64,000 bases of DNA from Desulforhopalus sp. IMCC35007 (GCF_005116575.1 NZ_SWCN01000004.1:293965-357964); one strand, 5' to 3'; positions 29,131 through 38,298 are shown, counted from the stretch's first letter. Numbers and translations: made by a program. The notes: generated by a model not told the origin, from the sequence alone.

Positions 29131-29746
29131 TCCTGCAGCTATCCGCTTTGACCTGTCTATTATCAGTGCCGAAATTCCTGAAGGCAGTCGGGTGCTCGAT
29201 CTCGGCTGTGGCAACGGTGACCTCCTTGCCTGGCTTACAGCCAACAAGGGCGTACGCGGTACTGGCATTGAACATGATAAAGCAAAAGCAGCGTACTGCA
29301 TCGCCCGCGGGCTCACCGTCCTCCAAGGTGACCTCAACGAAGAGGTCCGCGACTATCCCGACTGCTGCTTTGACTATGTTATCCTGAGCCAGACCCTGCA
29401 ACAGGTCTTTGAACCGGCAGCGCTGCTCTATTCACTTGCCAGAATCGGCAGAAAGGTAATCGTCAGTTTTCCAAATTTCAGTCACTACGCCAACAGACTT
29501 CAGCTCTTTTTCAAAGGGATCGCACCCAAAAGTGACAACCTTCCCTACTCCTGGTATGACACACCAAATATCAGGGTAATCACAATCAGAGACTTTAAAA
29601 AATTCTCCCGTGATGTTGGTTATAATATTACAAAAGAGATACTGATCAACACAAACCCCGCTAATAGTGATGGACACGTTGTCCACAATTTTACCAATCT
29701 TCGTGCCACCTACGGCATTTATATCATCGAGAAAGTACGACGTTAA
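29117..29746 (+). CDS. metW: Methionine biosynthesis protein MetW
   Basis: A 209-residue class I methyltransferase-fold protein. The start at 29117 has an AGGGGG ribosome site and overlaps the metX stop. The SAM-binding motif is SRVLDLGCGNGDLLAWL, with LSQTLQQVFEP and NFSHYANRLQ typical of MetW. MetW is needed with MetX for homoserine acetylation in several bacteria. Gene order metY-metX-metW supports the assignment. Confidence 0.93.
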   Translation: MVSPDPAAIRFDLSIISAEIPEGSRVLDLGCGNGDLLAWLTANKGVRGTGIEHDKAKAAYCIARGLTVLQGDLNEEVRDYPDCCFDYVILSQTLQQVFEPAALLYSLARIGRKVIVSFPNFSHYANRLQLFFKGIAPKSDNLPYSWYDTPNIRVITIRDFKKFSRDVGYNITKEILINTNPANSDGHVVHNFTNLRATYGIYIIEKVRR

Positions 29747-29785
29747 CGGGACTCTGCCCCTTAGAACCAAGGACAAAAAAATATC

Positions 29786-30763
29786 ATGGCCGGATCAACA
29801 TACACAAACAGCAGGAACCACCTGGACCTTTCAGCTCCCTGTGATCATATTGAAATAACCAACAGCAGTCAGCAGGATAAGGTTCCTCGCGTCGTAAAAC
29901 AGTTACTTGCCTCCTGGAATACCGAGGATTGTTTCGAACATATCAGCCCGGTTTCGCTCCCTTCCCATGAAAAAGTCATTGAAATTGTAGATCAGGCGAA
30001 ACGTATTCTTTTTCCCGGATATTTCACCAGCACCAAGCTTCATGCCTCCAATATTGAATATTATATTGGTAAACAGACAACCGATCTGTACGATAAAGTT
30101 TCAGAGCAGATCACCATGGCGATCCGCCACGATTGCAGAAGAAATGAACTCCCATGTACCAAATGTGAGGAGCGTAGTCATAAACTGGCCCTCAATTTTA
30201 TTGAGTCTCTCCCCAGAATTACGACCCTGCTGGCGACAGATATCCGTGCGGCACTGACAGGTGACCCGGCAACCAAAAGCCCGGATGAAGTTATCTTCTG
30301 TTACCCCGGTCTGCTGGCCACCCTGATCTTTCGTGTGGCCCATGAACTCTACCTTCTCAACGTTCCAATCATCCCTAGAATCATGACGGAATACGCCCAT
30401 AGCCTTACCGGGATAGATATTCATCCCGGGGCCACCATAGGAGAGGGCTTTTTTATTGACCATGGAACTGGAGTGGTTATAGGAGAGACAACGATTATCG
30501 GTAACAATGTCCGTCTTTATCAAGGCGTCACACTGGGCGCTCTCTCCCTGCCACGCGATGCCGGCCAGAAACTGCGTGATAAAAAACGTCATCCTACCAT
30601 TGAAGATAACGTTATCATCTACTCAAACACCACTATACTTGGAGGGGACACCATCATTGGGGAAGGCTCAATAATCGGCGGTAATATCTGGATCACAGAG
30701 AGCGTTGCGACGAACACGAAAGTCCTGCTCAAACGCCCCGAGCTCATCTACTCCAACTCATAA
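29786..30763 (+). CDS. cysE: Serine O-acetyltransferase (EpsC/CysE type)
   Basis: Makes O-acetylserine for cysteine synthesis. The 325-residue protein has a helical amino part of about 200 residues and a left-handed hexapeptide repeat domain beginning at [19 protein letters not shown], with [14 protein letters not shown] and [11 protein letters not shown]. The length matches the longer EpsC-like variant and not the shorter Bacillus form. It lies 38 bases before cysK, which makes the next enzyme of the pathway. Confidence 0.93.
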   Translation: MAGSTYTNSRNHLDLSAPCDHIEITNSSQQDKVPRVVKQLLASWNTEDCFEHISPVSLPSHEKVIEIVDQAKRILFPGYFTSTKLHASNIEYYIGKQTTDLYDKVSEQITMAIRHDCRRNELPCTKCEERSHKLALNFIESLPRITTLLATDIRAALTGDPATKSPDEVIFCYPGLLATLIFRVAHELYLLNVPIIPRIMTEYAHSLTGIDIHPGATIGEGFFIDHGTGVVIGETTIIGNNVRLYQGVTLGALSLPRDAGQKLRDKKRHPTIEDNVIIYSNTTILGGDTIIGEGSIIGGNIWITESVATNTKVLLKRPELIYSNS

Positions 30764-30800
30764 TTTCTCCTCATCAACTACTATAAATAGGGATATCACC

Positions 30801-31718
30801 ATGTCCAAAACAATACTCGAATCCATTGGCAACACGCCCCTTCTTCAACTGCACACCTATTCAGCAAAGACCGGGGCAACAATTCTTGCGAAACAGGAAT
30901 CCCGGAACCCCCTTGGCAGCGTAAAATGCAGGATTGCAGTCAACATGATTGAAACCGCAGAGCGTGATGGTTTGATCAGCAAAGAGACAACCATCATCGA
31001 GCCGACCAGTGGCAATACCGGTATCGGCCTGGCCTTTGTCTGTGCCCATAAAAAGTTACGCCTCATACTCACCATGCCAGAAAGCATGTCCATTGAAAGA
31101 AGAGCTCTCCTCAAACATCTTGGGGCTGAACTCGTACTTACCCCTGCCGCAGAAGGAATGAAAGGCGCTATAGCAAAGGCCTCTGAACTTCTGCAGACCA
31201 CCGAAAACAGCTACATGCCCGATCAGTTTGGCAACCCTGCCAACCCTGAAATCCATAGAAAAACAACGGCACTGGAGATTCTAAAAGATACGGAAGGCAA
31301 GGTAGATATTTTTGTGGCGGGCGTGGGAACGGGAGGAACCATTACCGGAGTATCTGAAATCTTAAAAAGAGAAAATCCGCAAGTTACAATCGTGGCAGTT
31401 GAGCCGGAGGATTCGCAGGTCCTTGCCGGTGGTAAACCCGGCCCGCATAAGATTCAGGGCATCGGTGCCGGGTTTATTCCATCCATTCTCAACACAGAAA
31501 TCATTGATGAAATAATACCTGTCAGTAACGACAACGCATTTGCAACCGCAAAAGAAGTAGCGCGAGCAGAGGGTATTCTCTGTGGAATTTCCAGTGGTGC
31601 TGCACTGTATGCCGCCATCCAGGTTGGCGCGCGACCGGAAAACAAAGGAAAAAATATCGTTGTCATCCTCCCGGATACAGGTGAACGATATCTGAGCACT
31701 CCTCTTATTGAACAGTAG
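30801..31718 (+). CDS. cysK: Cysteine synthase A
   Basis: Combines O-acetylserine with sulfide to cysteine using pyridoxal phosphate. The ATG at 30801 gives 305 residues. The PLP lysine is in [15 protein letters not shown] near residue 40, the phosphate-binding [11 protein letters not shown] near 68, and the GTGGTITG loop near 175. Here cysE-cysK follow metYXW, so the block covers both sulfide-incorporating routes. Confidence 0.95.
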   Translation: MSKTILESIGNTPLLQLHTYSAKTGATILAKQESRNPLGSVKCRIAVNMIETAERDGLISKETTIIEPTSGNTGIGLAFVCAHKKLRLILTMPESMSIERRALLKHLGAELVLTPAAEGMKGAIAKASELLQTTENSYMPDQFGNPANPEIHRKTTALEILKDTEGKVDIFVAGVGTGGTITGVSEILKRENPQVTIVAVEPEDSQVLAGGKPGPHKIQGIGAGFIPSILNTEIIDEIIPVSNDNAFATAKEVARAEGILCGISSGAALYAAIQVGARPENKGKNIVVILPDTGERYLSTPLIEQ

Positions 31719-31734
31719 CTGTAGCTACCAAACT

Positions 31735-31771
31735 GTGCATTTTACCGCTGATTTATACTGGTAAAATGCAC
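31735..31771. repeat. Perfect 12-bp inverted repeat between cysK and lysR
   Basis: GTGCATTTTACC at 31735-31746 and GGTAAAATGCAC at 31760-31771 with a 13-base loop. It begins 17 bases after the cysK stop. There is no T run after it, so it may be a weak terminator or processing hairpin, or an operator for the LysR regulator encoded next. Confidence 0.6.
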
Positions 31772-31834
31772 TCACCCATAGTATGTTTCCATGGCTTTAA
31801 TAAATAATCCCTATTTGTACAAGAGGTAGTCGCC

Positions 31835-32722
31835 ATCGAAACCAGACATCTGAAAATATTTGTCACCGTCTACAGGACCAGGAGCTTTACCAAAGCGGCT
31901 GAAGAGCTCTACACCAGCCAGCCTACGGTCAGTGAGCATATTCAAAATCTGGAAACAAGGCTTGGGTGCAAGCTTTTCGACCGGCTCGGCAGGACCATCC
32001 TGCCGACACCTGAAGCGGATCTACTCAATCCCCGTGCACTTGCAATTTTGGATGATCTCCAACAGTTACAGTATGATATCGTCGCCGCCAGAACATCCAT
32101 ATCAGGAGACCTGATTCTTGGAGCGAGTACCATTCCAGGCACCTATCTTATTCCCCACTTTGCCGCATCGTTTAAAAAGAAATATCCAGCTATTTCCTTT
32201 GAAGTCAGAATCAAGGACTCAAAAAAAATCATAGACGCTGTCGCCAGAAATGAACTGTATCTTGGCATTGTCGGTGCAATGCCTCAAACCTCCAAGGTAG
32301 CCCACGAACCTTTTGTGGAAGATGACCTCGTTTTGGCGGCCTCAAAAGACTACGGTGGAGCAGCTGAGATCACCATTGCAGGGATTAAAACCCTGCCCCT
32401 CATCGTAAGGGAACAGGGATCAGGGACGAGAAAAAGCACAGAACTGCTTCTTGCTAATGAGAAAGTAAACCTCAGGCAACTTTCAATCTGTGCGACCCTG
32501 GGGTCCAGTGCCGCAGTTAAAGAAGCCATAAAAGCAAATTTAGGTGTCTCGATTATCTCACGGCATGCCATCGCTGAAGACTTGAAAAATGGTGAACTGA
32601 AAGAGATTACAGTTGAGGGGCTGACCATGAAGCGACATTTCTATATTGTCACCCCCGCAAAACGAAGTCTGCCCCATCAGTACAACATATTTCTGCAAAA
32701 CATACGTCAACAGCAGATGTAG
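31835..32722 (+). CDS. LysR-type regulator, selenium/sulfur-metabolism group, with non-canonical start
   Basis: A regulator of about 295 residues. The helix-turn-helix is complete and in frame with the rest (SFTKAAEELYTSQPTVSEHI, then LETRLGCKLFDRLGR), followed by the substrate-binding domain from residue 90 (GDLILGASTIPGTYLIP) with EQGSGTRKSTE and GVSIISRHA. It resembles the LysR proteins found near selenium-metabolism genes and CysL-like regulators. The expected first codon is ATC (31835), eight bases after an AAGAGG ribosome site; no in-frame ATG, GTG or TTG lies between the upstream stop at 31805-31807 and the TTG at 32048, which would lose the DNA-binding domain. Either an ATC start is used or the base is wrong or mutated. 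Position downstream of cysEK suggests control of sulfur assimilation. Confidence 0.8.
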   Translation: METRHLKIFVTVYRTRSFTKAAEELYTSQPTVSEHIQNLETRLGCKLFDRLGRTILPTPEADLLNPRALAILDDLQQLQYDIVAARTSISGDLILGASTIPGTYLIPHFAASFKKKYPAISFEVRIKDSKKIIDAVARNELYLGIVGAMPQTSKVAHEPFVEDDLVLAASKDYGGAAEITIAGIKTLPLIVREQGSGTRKSTELLLANEKVNLRQLSICATLGSSAAVKEAIKANLGVSIISRHAIAEDLKNGELKEITVEGLTMKRHFYIVTPAKRSLPHQYNIFLQNIRQQQM

Positions 32723-32811
32723 AGTCCCCCATCCTTGGCCTTCCTGGGAGAGTTTTTATCCTGGGCCTGACTTGTACTTTCATCCCAAGATTATTATAGT
32801 AGGCCAAATAA

Positions 32812-32880
32812 AGATAAAGCCACACCTGGAGATTACCAGGGCCGGAAAGCCACGGATCCACAGAGATAGCCGAGCTGCCT
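32812..32880 (+). promoter_or_regulatory. Candidate cyclic-di-GMP-I (GEMM) riboswitch aptamer
   Basis: The stretch shows the landmarks of the GEMM-I aptamer: a first hairpin CCTGG-AGATTA-CCAGG (32825-32840), the junction GGGCCGGAAAGCC resembling the consensus GGGACGCAAAGCC, then CACGGATC and the highly characteristic GATAGCCGAGCTGCC near 32865-32879. The class I riboswitch binds c-di-GMP. The junction differs from consensus at a few bases, so binding is not certain. The next gene on this strand starts at 33112. Confidence 0.6.
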
Positions 32881-32907
32881 TTACGCAAAAAGGTAGTCGG
32901 CTGTTTT
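32868..32907 (+). terminator. Terminator hairpin overlapping the riboswitch 3' side
   Basis: AGCCGAGCTGCCTTT (32868-32882) can pair imperfectly with AAAAGGTAGTCGGCT (32888-32902), followed by GTTTT. The 5' arm reuses the last bases of the proposed aptamer, so aptamer folding and termination would exclude each other. This predicts transcription being switched on by ligand binding. Confidence 0.55.
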
Positions 32908-33111
32908 CGTTTCAGTGCAACAGTAATAGGGCACAGATCACCAGCAGAACACTGAACAGCTCATTCCCATATCCAGCTTTTTTCGAGCTGAGCATAAGAA
33001 AAAACTGGATGGCAGGAAATAAAATATCGCATTACCAATACAATTGCCTTCACGGAGGATAATACAAAAAATGATTTCATAGCGTTAATATCTTCATAAG
33101 GAGTATGAGCC

Positions 33112-33840
33112 ATGAAACAATCACGCCCATTAAAATTTTCAATCGGCCTTTTTGCCGGATTATGCGCCTCTCTCTTCCCACGCCTGGTAGCAGAACTCAC
33201 AACACCGGGTAATGGAGAGGCACTTTCCTTGTTTAACCAAAACTACCTCATTCTTTCCATCGTCTTTTCAATATTTATAGGAGTCGTCATAACTATTTTC
33301 GAGTGGGACACCTCACGCTCTCCAAAAGACATCTTTACCTCGGCTCTTGCCATCCCGGCAATCCTCTCTGGAGCCTTGAATACCACAGCCACAGTAAATG
33401 ATATCAAAAAGCTCCAGCAGGAAAACAGCAGCTACCAGAAAACCATTCAATCAATATCAGAAATCCCCATACTGCCTGCAGTGATACCAGAACCGATGGG
33501 AAATGACCTGTCGCAGAAAAAAAACGACATCACATTTTCATTCGTGTCACCGGCATACGCAGCACCAGACACCATACAGCGGGCAGGTTTTAATTTTGGT
33601 GTTATGAAGGCACAAACGAGCTATGTGGTGGTTCTGGATCAGGCGTCTTCCAGACAGGAGGCAGAACAAAAAGCCGGAGCCTTACGCCAAAAAATACCTG
33701 TAAAAATCCTAAAAATCAGCAGTAACAGCTACCTCATCACCACCATGAGTGGCCGGCAAAATAAGGCAGAAGCTCTCGGAGAAGCGACCAGGCTCAAAAT
33801 GACAAAAGGGTTACAACCGTCGCTGCAGGAAATTCGCTAA
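33112..33840 (+). CDS. Membrane protein with carboxyl SPOR-like domain
   Basis: A 242-residue protein with a good AAGGAG ribosome site. It has two or three amino-terminal membrane helices (about 8-28, 45-65 and 80-98), a coiled-coil segment (KKLQQENSSYQKTIQSI), and a carboxyl region (about 170-235) with SYVVVLDQASSRQEAEQKAG and a SYLITTMSGRQNKAEA repeat resembling a SPOR or SPOR-like fold that binds peptidoglycan. The exact function is unknown. The upstream candidate c-di-GMP riboswitch suggests that it is part of a cell-surface or lifestyle response. Confidence 0.65.
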   Translation: MKQSRPLKFSIGLFAGLCASLFPRLVAELTTPGNGEALSLFNQNYLILSIVFSIFIGVVITIFEWDTSRSPKDIFTSALAIPAILSGALNTTATVNDIKKLQQENSSYQKTIQSISEIPILPAVIPEPMGNDLSQKKNDITFSFVSPAYAAPDTIQRAGFNFGVMKAQTSYVVVLDQASSRQEAEQKAGALRQKIPVKILKISSNSYLITTMSGRQNKAEALGEATRLKMTKGLQPSLQEIR

Positions 33841-33943
33841 AACAACCTGAGAGGGTACACCCCAGCGATCAGTATCTCCTTGAAGGGACCGCACTCTCTT
33901 GCTTGCTCCTTTAAAAAAACAGTAGGTCAAACTTGCAATACTT

Positions 33944-34798
33944 TCAAAATTCAGCATCCTTGCGAATGCGCAGATAGGAAGGAAATTTAGGAATTCCTGA
34001 CTCATACAGACCATAATACTTAAAAGTGACTACACTTCCAACAGGAGGTGGTGACTGGCGTTCCACATCGCTGAATCCACCGCCAATCTTAAAGCGAACG
34101 CCATTGGCCAGCTCGACCAATAGCGCTCCGAGCCGGCCCTTATGCTTACCCTTACCAGGCAAAAGAGCGAGAACAACCGCTTCAGCATCCTTGTACTTTT
34201 TGACCTTGAGAATCTCCATGCTCCGTCCCGCAAGGTACAGAGCTTCAGGCTTACGGACAATCAAGCCTTCGCCGCCAAGTTTTTCTATCCGCTCTAGCTC
34301 GCGTTGGACCTCCATACTGTTATTTACCGGTATCTGATCAATAACAAAGGCGTAGGAAGAAGGATGCTTCTGAAACCAAAGATGAGCTCGACTGATTCGA
34401 TTTTCAAAGCCACCGGGCTCCTCCGGCACATCAAAAATTGCAAACCTCAGGTCCAACCAACCATCATGGGCTTCCGACCTGCTGACGATTGAAACTGTTT
34501 TCTCAAATGTGCCACGCCCTCCCCACAGCTCCCCTTCTATGGGAAATGGAGGGAGATCCCTGGTAAACTCAGCCGGCGGAAAAAACTGCTTGCCATTTTT
34601 GGACAACATGCGCTGCCCATCCCAATAGCCACGAACTCCGTCATATTTTTCGCTCATCAACCAGCCCGAAACATCGACACTCTCGTCGTAGGTTTGGGGC
34701 AGCATAAGTTCTGCTGAATCTACCTGTACTGAACTAATAATAATGCAACAGATTAACCAGAAAAACGTCTTTCCTATGGTTTTTGTCCAGGATTCCAT
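33944..34798 (-). CDS. Exported ATP-dependent DNA ligase (LigE type)
   Basis: A minimal DNA ligase of about 284 residues from the ATG at 34798. An amino-terminal signal peptide (KTFFWLICCIIISSVQVDSA) predicts export to the periplasm, as for LigE of Haemophilus and Neisseria. Nucleotidyltransferase motifs are seen: the AMP-accepting lysine in MSEKYDGVRGYW, IEGELWGG (motif III), GGEGLIVRKP (motif IV) and ILKVKKYKD (motif V), then an OB domain with LLVELANGVRFKIG. It lacks extra DNA-binding domains. Its start is adjacent to the end of the TrmO gene, so the two may be cotranscribed. A role in DNA uptake or biofilm DNA repair is suggested for relatives. Confidence 0.88.
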   Translation of the reverse strand: MESWTKTIGKTFFWLICCIIISSVQVDSAELMLPQTYDESVDVSGWLMSEKYDGVRGYWDGQRMLSKNGKQFFPPAEFTRDLPPFPIEGELWGGRGTFEKTVSIVSRSEAHDGWLDLRFAIFDVPEEPGGFENRISRAHLWFQKHPSSYAFVIDQIPVNNSMEVQRELERIEKLGGEGLIVRKPEALYLAGRSMEILKVKKYKDAEAVVLALLPGKGKHKGRLGALLVELANGVRFKIGGGFSDVERQSPPPVGSVVTFKYYGLYESGIPKFPSYLRIRKDAEF

Positions 34799-34803
34799 TG
34801 CAA

Positions 34804-35199
34804 TCAATCTATTTTTTTCTTGATATCGACAATGGGAGTGCCATCCAACACATCCAAACCGACTACCTTGAGAAAATTTCCCTCTACGGAACAAACCTCA
34901 AGTTCAGAAATAGCTATAGGATTAGGTCTTGCCGGACTTCTGGTAGAGAACACGCCACGCAACCCCTTGGATTGGTCCCCCCGGGGGTAAACCGTGAGGA
35001 CATCTCTCGCCGACTTATGAAACCAGAAAAGAACAACAATTGTTTGACCTGCAACGATATCCCTTATCCCTTCAGTATATTGTGAATATATTTCCAGAAC
35101 CCCTGTGTGTCTTGATTCACTATAGTTTTTAGGTGCGTCCTTACGATGCTTGATATCATCATGAACCACGCCAATTATATCTAACTGCGGTCGCTCCAT
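34804..35199 (-). CDS. TrmO-like tRNA N6-methyltransferase (TsaA/YaeB domain)
   Basis: TrmO methylates N6-threonylcarbamoyladenosine 37 in tRNA-Thr. The domain begins with LDIIGVVHDDIKHRKDAPKN and contains GLRGVFSTRSPARPNPIAIS, the conserved core of the family, and LDVLDGTPIVDIK at the end. I place the start at the ATG 35199 (131 residues) because the family normally begins there. The frame is open for a further 124 codons upstream to 35571; that extension is described separately. Confidence 0.8.
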   Translation of the reverse strand: MERPQLDIIGVVHDDIKHRKDAPKNYSESRHTGVLEIYSQYTEGIRDIVAGQTIVVLFWFHKSARDVLTVYPRGDQSKGLRGVFSTRSPARPNPIAISELEVCSVEGNFLKVVGLDVLDGTPIVDIKKKID

Positions 35200-35571
35200 G
35201 CCTTTGCCTGTAGTTAAAAATGTATTTATCTGTTGCTGGCACTTCTGTTGAGGTGACAACAGCCAGCCGGACTCCACACAACACCACTCACTCTGCCCAT
35301 GAATTTTAAGAGGTGTAATCCCCATAAACAAATAGGCGAAGTACTTGTTAATGTTGTAAGACGTTTTTGCTATCGTTTTATGTAACCGACAACTATAGGC
35401 CATTGACTGAACAGGCGCTACCTCTGTAACGTCCGGTGTCTTGGTCTGTTTAAGCGTATACCTGACATCTTGAGTTAGCATGGATACAATCTTTTCGGTC
35501 AAGGGAACATCATGAAGGAAGGCACAGCTCTTTAGCCCAATCGAAACACCGAATGCAACAAACAGCTGCAA
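35200..35571 (-). other. Open amino extension of the TrmO frame
   Basis: 124 codons in frame with TrmO, starting with a hydrophobic ATG-led segment. Parts look protein-like (NINKYFAYLFMGITPLKIHG), but I recognise no domain. It may be an unusual amino-terminal domain, a remnant of another gene fused in frame, or chance. Confidence 0.3.
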
Positions 35572-35590
35572 CGCTTTTTTTCAGCCAGTT

Positions 35591-36154
35591 TCATCTCTTG
35601 ATAAAACTGAACTTCTGCCCCCCGACGGTGGCTTCATACATCAACCCGCCTTTGGTGATCGTATAGGTTGCCATGCCTCTGTTGTATCCCGTTCCTTCTA
35701 TTGCAGCGTTGTTCTTGCCGCCACTTGCCGTGGCAGAACTTCCACCGGTGTTCGCTTTGGCCCCGACAGACGTAGTGAGGGCTACCGCCTGAACATCTGC
35801 CCCGAATTCAAAATTACCTCGAACAAACTCTCCAAAGGCTCTTTTATCCTCAAAAAACACAACCTGACTGAAACCCGCTCCCCCAAGCTGAAAGCCTATT
35901 GTAGCCTGGGTCATCGCACTGTCTCCGTAATACTGACCACCCATATATACTCGCCCTTTGCCATAGGCCCCACCAACAACGAAACCGGCCTTACCAATGG
36001 TTGGAAAAAGGGCGTAGCCAAAGGCTGTCTCAAACATGTCTTTGATGCCCGCTTCTTCAAACATCTTTTTTGTGTCGTCAAAACTGTCGGCCCAGACGCT
36101 GGAGCTGGAAACCACCAGGCATAATACCAGTACAAGACGCAAGAGCAATTTCAT
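35591..36154 (-). CDS. SYLF-domain (YSC84-like) lipid-binding exported protein
   Basis: The ATG at 36154 has an AAGGAG site and yields 187 residues with a signal peptide (LLLRLVLVLCLVVSSSSVWA). The mature part matches the SYLF/Ysc84 domain: ALFPTIGKAGFVVGGAYGKG, YYGDSAMTQATIGFQLGGA and KRAFGEFVRGNFEFGADVQ. The family binds membrane lipids; the bacterial role is unclear. A Gly/Ser/Ala-rich linker follows the domain near residue 140. Confidence 0.88.
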   Translation of the reverse strand: MKLLLRLVLVLCLVVSSSSVWADSFDDTKKMFEEAGIKDMFETAFGYALFPTIGKAGFVVGGAYGKGRVYMGGQYYGDSAMTQATIGFQLGGAGFSQVVFFEDKRAFGEFVRGNFEFGADVQAVALTTSVGAKANTGGSSATASGGKNNAAIEGTGYNRGMATYTITKGGLMYEATVGGQKFSFIKR

Positions 36155-36279
36155 CGCAATCTCCTTTTTGGAACAAACGAATAACGGTACAGAATACGGT
36201 TCTTCCCCCTTCAAGAGAGATACCTCAAGCGACGGAAAATACGACGGCATTTATCTGTACCCCTGACTATTTACTGCAT

Positions 36280-37785
36280 TCAGGTATAGATATATTCATT
36301 TTTTATTGAAGTGCCATTCTCCTGCACCAAAGGAAAACTGAGGGTGAAGGTTGTACCTACCTCCGGAGTGGATTGTACATCGATATAGCCCTGATGGGTT
36401 GCGACGACCTCTTTGACCAGGGACAGTCCGAGTCCTGAACCGATAATATTCCGGGTAGCCTTGCCCCGAACCCGGTAAAACCGGTCAAAAATATTAGGAA
36501 GGTCCTCCTGACTGATACCAATACCGGTATCTGAGAAAAGCAGGTTGACAAAACCTGCGCTTACTTTGGATTGGACAGTTATACGGCCATGTTCTGGTGT
36601 ATATTTGATACTGTTTGAGATAATGTTTATGATGGCCCTGCGCATATGATCGTAATCGACCTTGAACCACCATTCTTCGTCACATGGTTCATAACTGATG
36701 GTTATGTGTTTCGCTTCTGCCTGCGGTCTTGAAATTTCAAGCACATCATTAATAATATCATCACCTTTGACAGCTTCTAAGTTAAAGACCACAGTACCAC
36801 TTTCAAGTTTAGATAGATTTAAAAGATTTTCGATGAGTCGCAGGAGATCTTTTGTTCTCGCGGTCATTCTGCTATGAAGTGTATGACAGGCGGCACTCTG
36901 CTCATGCTCACAACCCACCTGCACGGCGTAGATCATCTGTTCCACCGAGGCAAGTGGAGATTTCAGTTCATGGGCTACCATCGCCACAAAATCTGATTTC
37001 ATCTGATCGATTTCTTTTTGTGAGGTGATGTCCTCAAAAATGGTAACAGAGCCTACCACATTTCCCTGTTCGGTAATCACCGGCGAGCAGTACGCCCTTA
37101 AGAATTTTCGTGAGATACTCCCCGGTTTGAATTCACGGATCACAGCCGAAGAGTTTTTCACCACCTCCTCGACCATGGCCACGGCCGTAAGATCACGGAT
37201 CGAAGCGTAAAGTGGTTTTCCAATAAATGGATCAGTCTGTATTTCCAGATTTTTAATAGCGGCCGGATTATGGAGCACTACAACTCCTTCAGCATCAGTG
37301 ATCAGCACCGCCTCCGCCATGCAGGCAAAAACAGTCTTTAAGCGACTCTCAGATTTGTCGATGGCCTCCAGGCCCCTTTTTTTTTCTACACGGAGCCTTG
37401 CGGTTTCCTCCTGCATCCTCAGCCTTTCCGCCGCCCGTTTCACCACCAGCCGTATATAATCAGGTGTAAATGGTTTACCGACAAAATCAAAGGCGCCCTG
37501 CTTCATGGCAGACACTGCCTTTGTGACCGTTGCAAAGCCAGTAATGACAATCACCTGAACATGGGGCTGATTCTCACGGATCCAGTCAAGTACCGCAAAC
37601 CCGTCCAGGCCAGGCATCATGAGATCAGTGAGAACAATATCAAAGCTCTGGTTCTGCAGCATCTCAAGGCCCATCGCCCCATTATCCGCCTTTGCAATAC
37701 TATAACCCTCTGTGGTAAGGGCACGTTCTACACCCTCTCTGATGACCTGTTCATCATCGATAACCAGAATGCGCACTTCATCCAT
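36280..37785 (-). CDS. Hybrid response regulator-PAS-histidine kinase
   Basis: A soluble 501-residue protein from the ATG at 37785, which has a GGAG site. Order: receiver domain with the phosphoacceptor in DIVLTDLMMPGLDG (about residue 52), PAS domain (about 165-285), HisKA with MVAHELKSPLASVEQM near residue 290 and HATPase with DTGIGISQEDLPNIFDRFYR and GSGLGLSLVKEV. No membrane helix is present. It lies 90 bases behind a single-domain regulator and downstream of the hdr-met genes, so both are probably the regulatory arm of that cluster. Confidence 0.9.
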   Translation of the reverse strand: MDEVRILVIDDEQVIREGVERALTTEGYSIAKADNGAMGLEMLQNQSFDIVLTDLMMPGLDGFAVLDWIRENQPHVQVIVITGFATVTKAVSAMKQGAFDFVGKPFTPDYIRLVVKRAAERLRMQEETARLRVEKKRGLEAIDKSESRLKTVFACMAEAVLITDAEGVVVLHNPAAIKNLEIQTDPFIGKPLYASIRDLTAVAMVEEVVKNSSAVIREFKPGSISRKFLRAYCSPVITEQGNVVGSVTIFEDITSQKEIDQMKSDFVAMVAHELKSPLASVEQMIYAVQVGCEHEQSAACHTLHSRMTARTKDLLRLIENLLNLSKLESGTVVFNLEAVKGDDIINDVLEISRPQAEAKHITISYEPCDEEWWFKVDYDHMRRAIINIISNSIKYTPEHGRITVQSKVSAGFVNLLFSDTGIGISQEDLPNIFDRFYRVRGKATRNIIGSGLGLSLVKEVVATHQGYIDVQSTPEVGTTFTLSFPLVQENGTSIKNEYIYT

Positions 37786-37830
37786 AAACATCTCCTTTAT
37801 TACCTGGAGACAAAAATAACTTAGATTCAA

Positions 37831-37869
37831 CACCCTTCTGTCTGCAGGAAAATTGCATACAAAAGGGTG
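37831..37869. repeat. Inverted repeat between the two regulator genes
   Basis: CACCCTT (37831-37837) and AAGGGTG (37863-37869) flank a 25-base loop in the 90-base gap between the regulator and the hybrid kinase. It may modulate read-through into the downstream gene; evidence is weak. Confidence 0.3.
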
Positions 37870-37875
37870 CGTTTT

Positions 37876-38262
37876 CTATTTCAGCCAGCTTTTAATGAGC
37901 TCCAGTAACTCCTTTGGCTCAACGGGTTTGGGCATGTAATCTTCCGCCTCACTCTCCAGCATGTCCCGGTGGGTGTAGGTACTGGTCGTTACCCTGTCGG
38001 CCACAGCTGTAAGGAGAATGATAGGAATATCTGCGGTCTTTTTGTCTCCTTTTAAGGCGGCGCAAGCCCGGTGTCCATCCATGACCGGCATCATAACATC
38101 AAGGATGATAAGATCCGGTCTGTCAGCGGCCACCGCCTCCAGTCCCTCCTTTCCGTCGGAAGCAACCCGCACCTCATACCCGCCACTTTCCACGATCACC
38201 TTGACGGCTTCAACAAAGTCAGGATCATCGTCAACTAACAGAATTTTCTTTTTTTCAGACAT
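37876..38262 (-). CDS. Single-domain response regulator
   Basis: A 128-residue receiver of the CheY/DivK kind: acidic pocket LLVDDDPDF, phosphoacceptor aspartate in DLIILDVMMPVMDG and conserved lysine in YMPKPVEP. No output domain. It lies 36 bases after metF in the same direction and probably relays phosphate between the two kinases of this cluster. Confidence 0.93.
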   Translation of the reverse strand: MSEKKKILLVDDDPDFVEAVKVIVESGGYEVRVASDGKEGLEAVAADRPDLIILDVMMPVMDGHRACAALKGDKKTADIPIILLTAVADRVTTSTYTHRDMLESEAEDYMPKPVEPKELLELIKSWLK

Positions 38263-38298
38263 AAGGTTCCTCCCCTAAGATTGGTAGCATATCTCTTC

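Noticed and set aside
32646..33062. 138-codon plus frame over the LysR end and the intergenic region
   Set aside because: It runs through the candidate riboswitch and terminator and has no domain resemblance.
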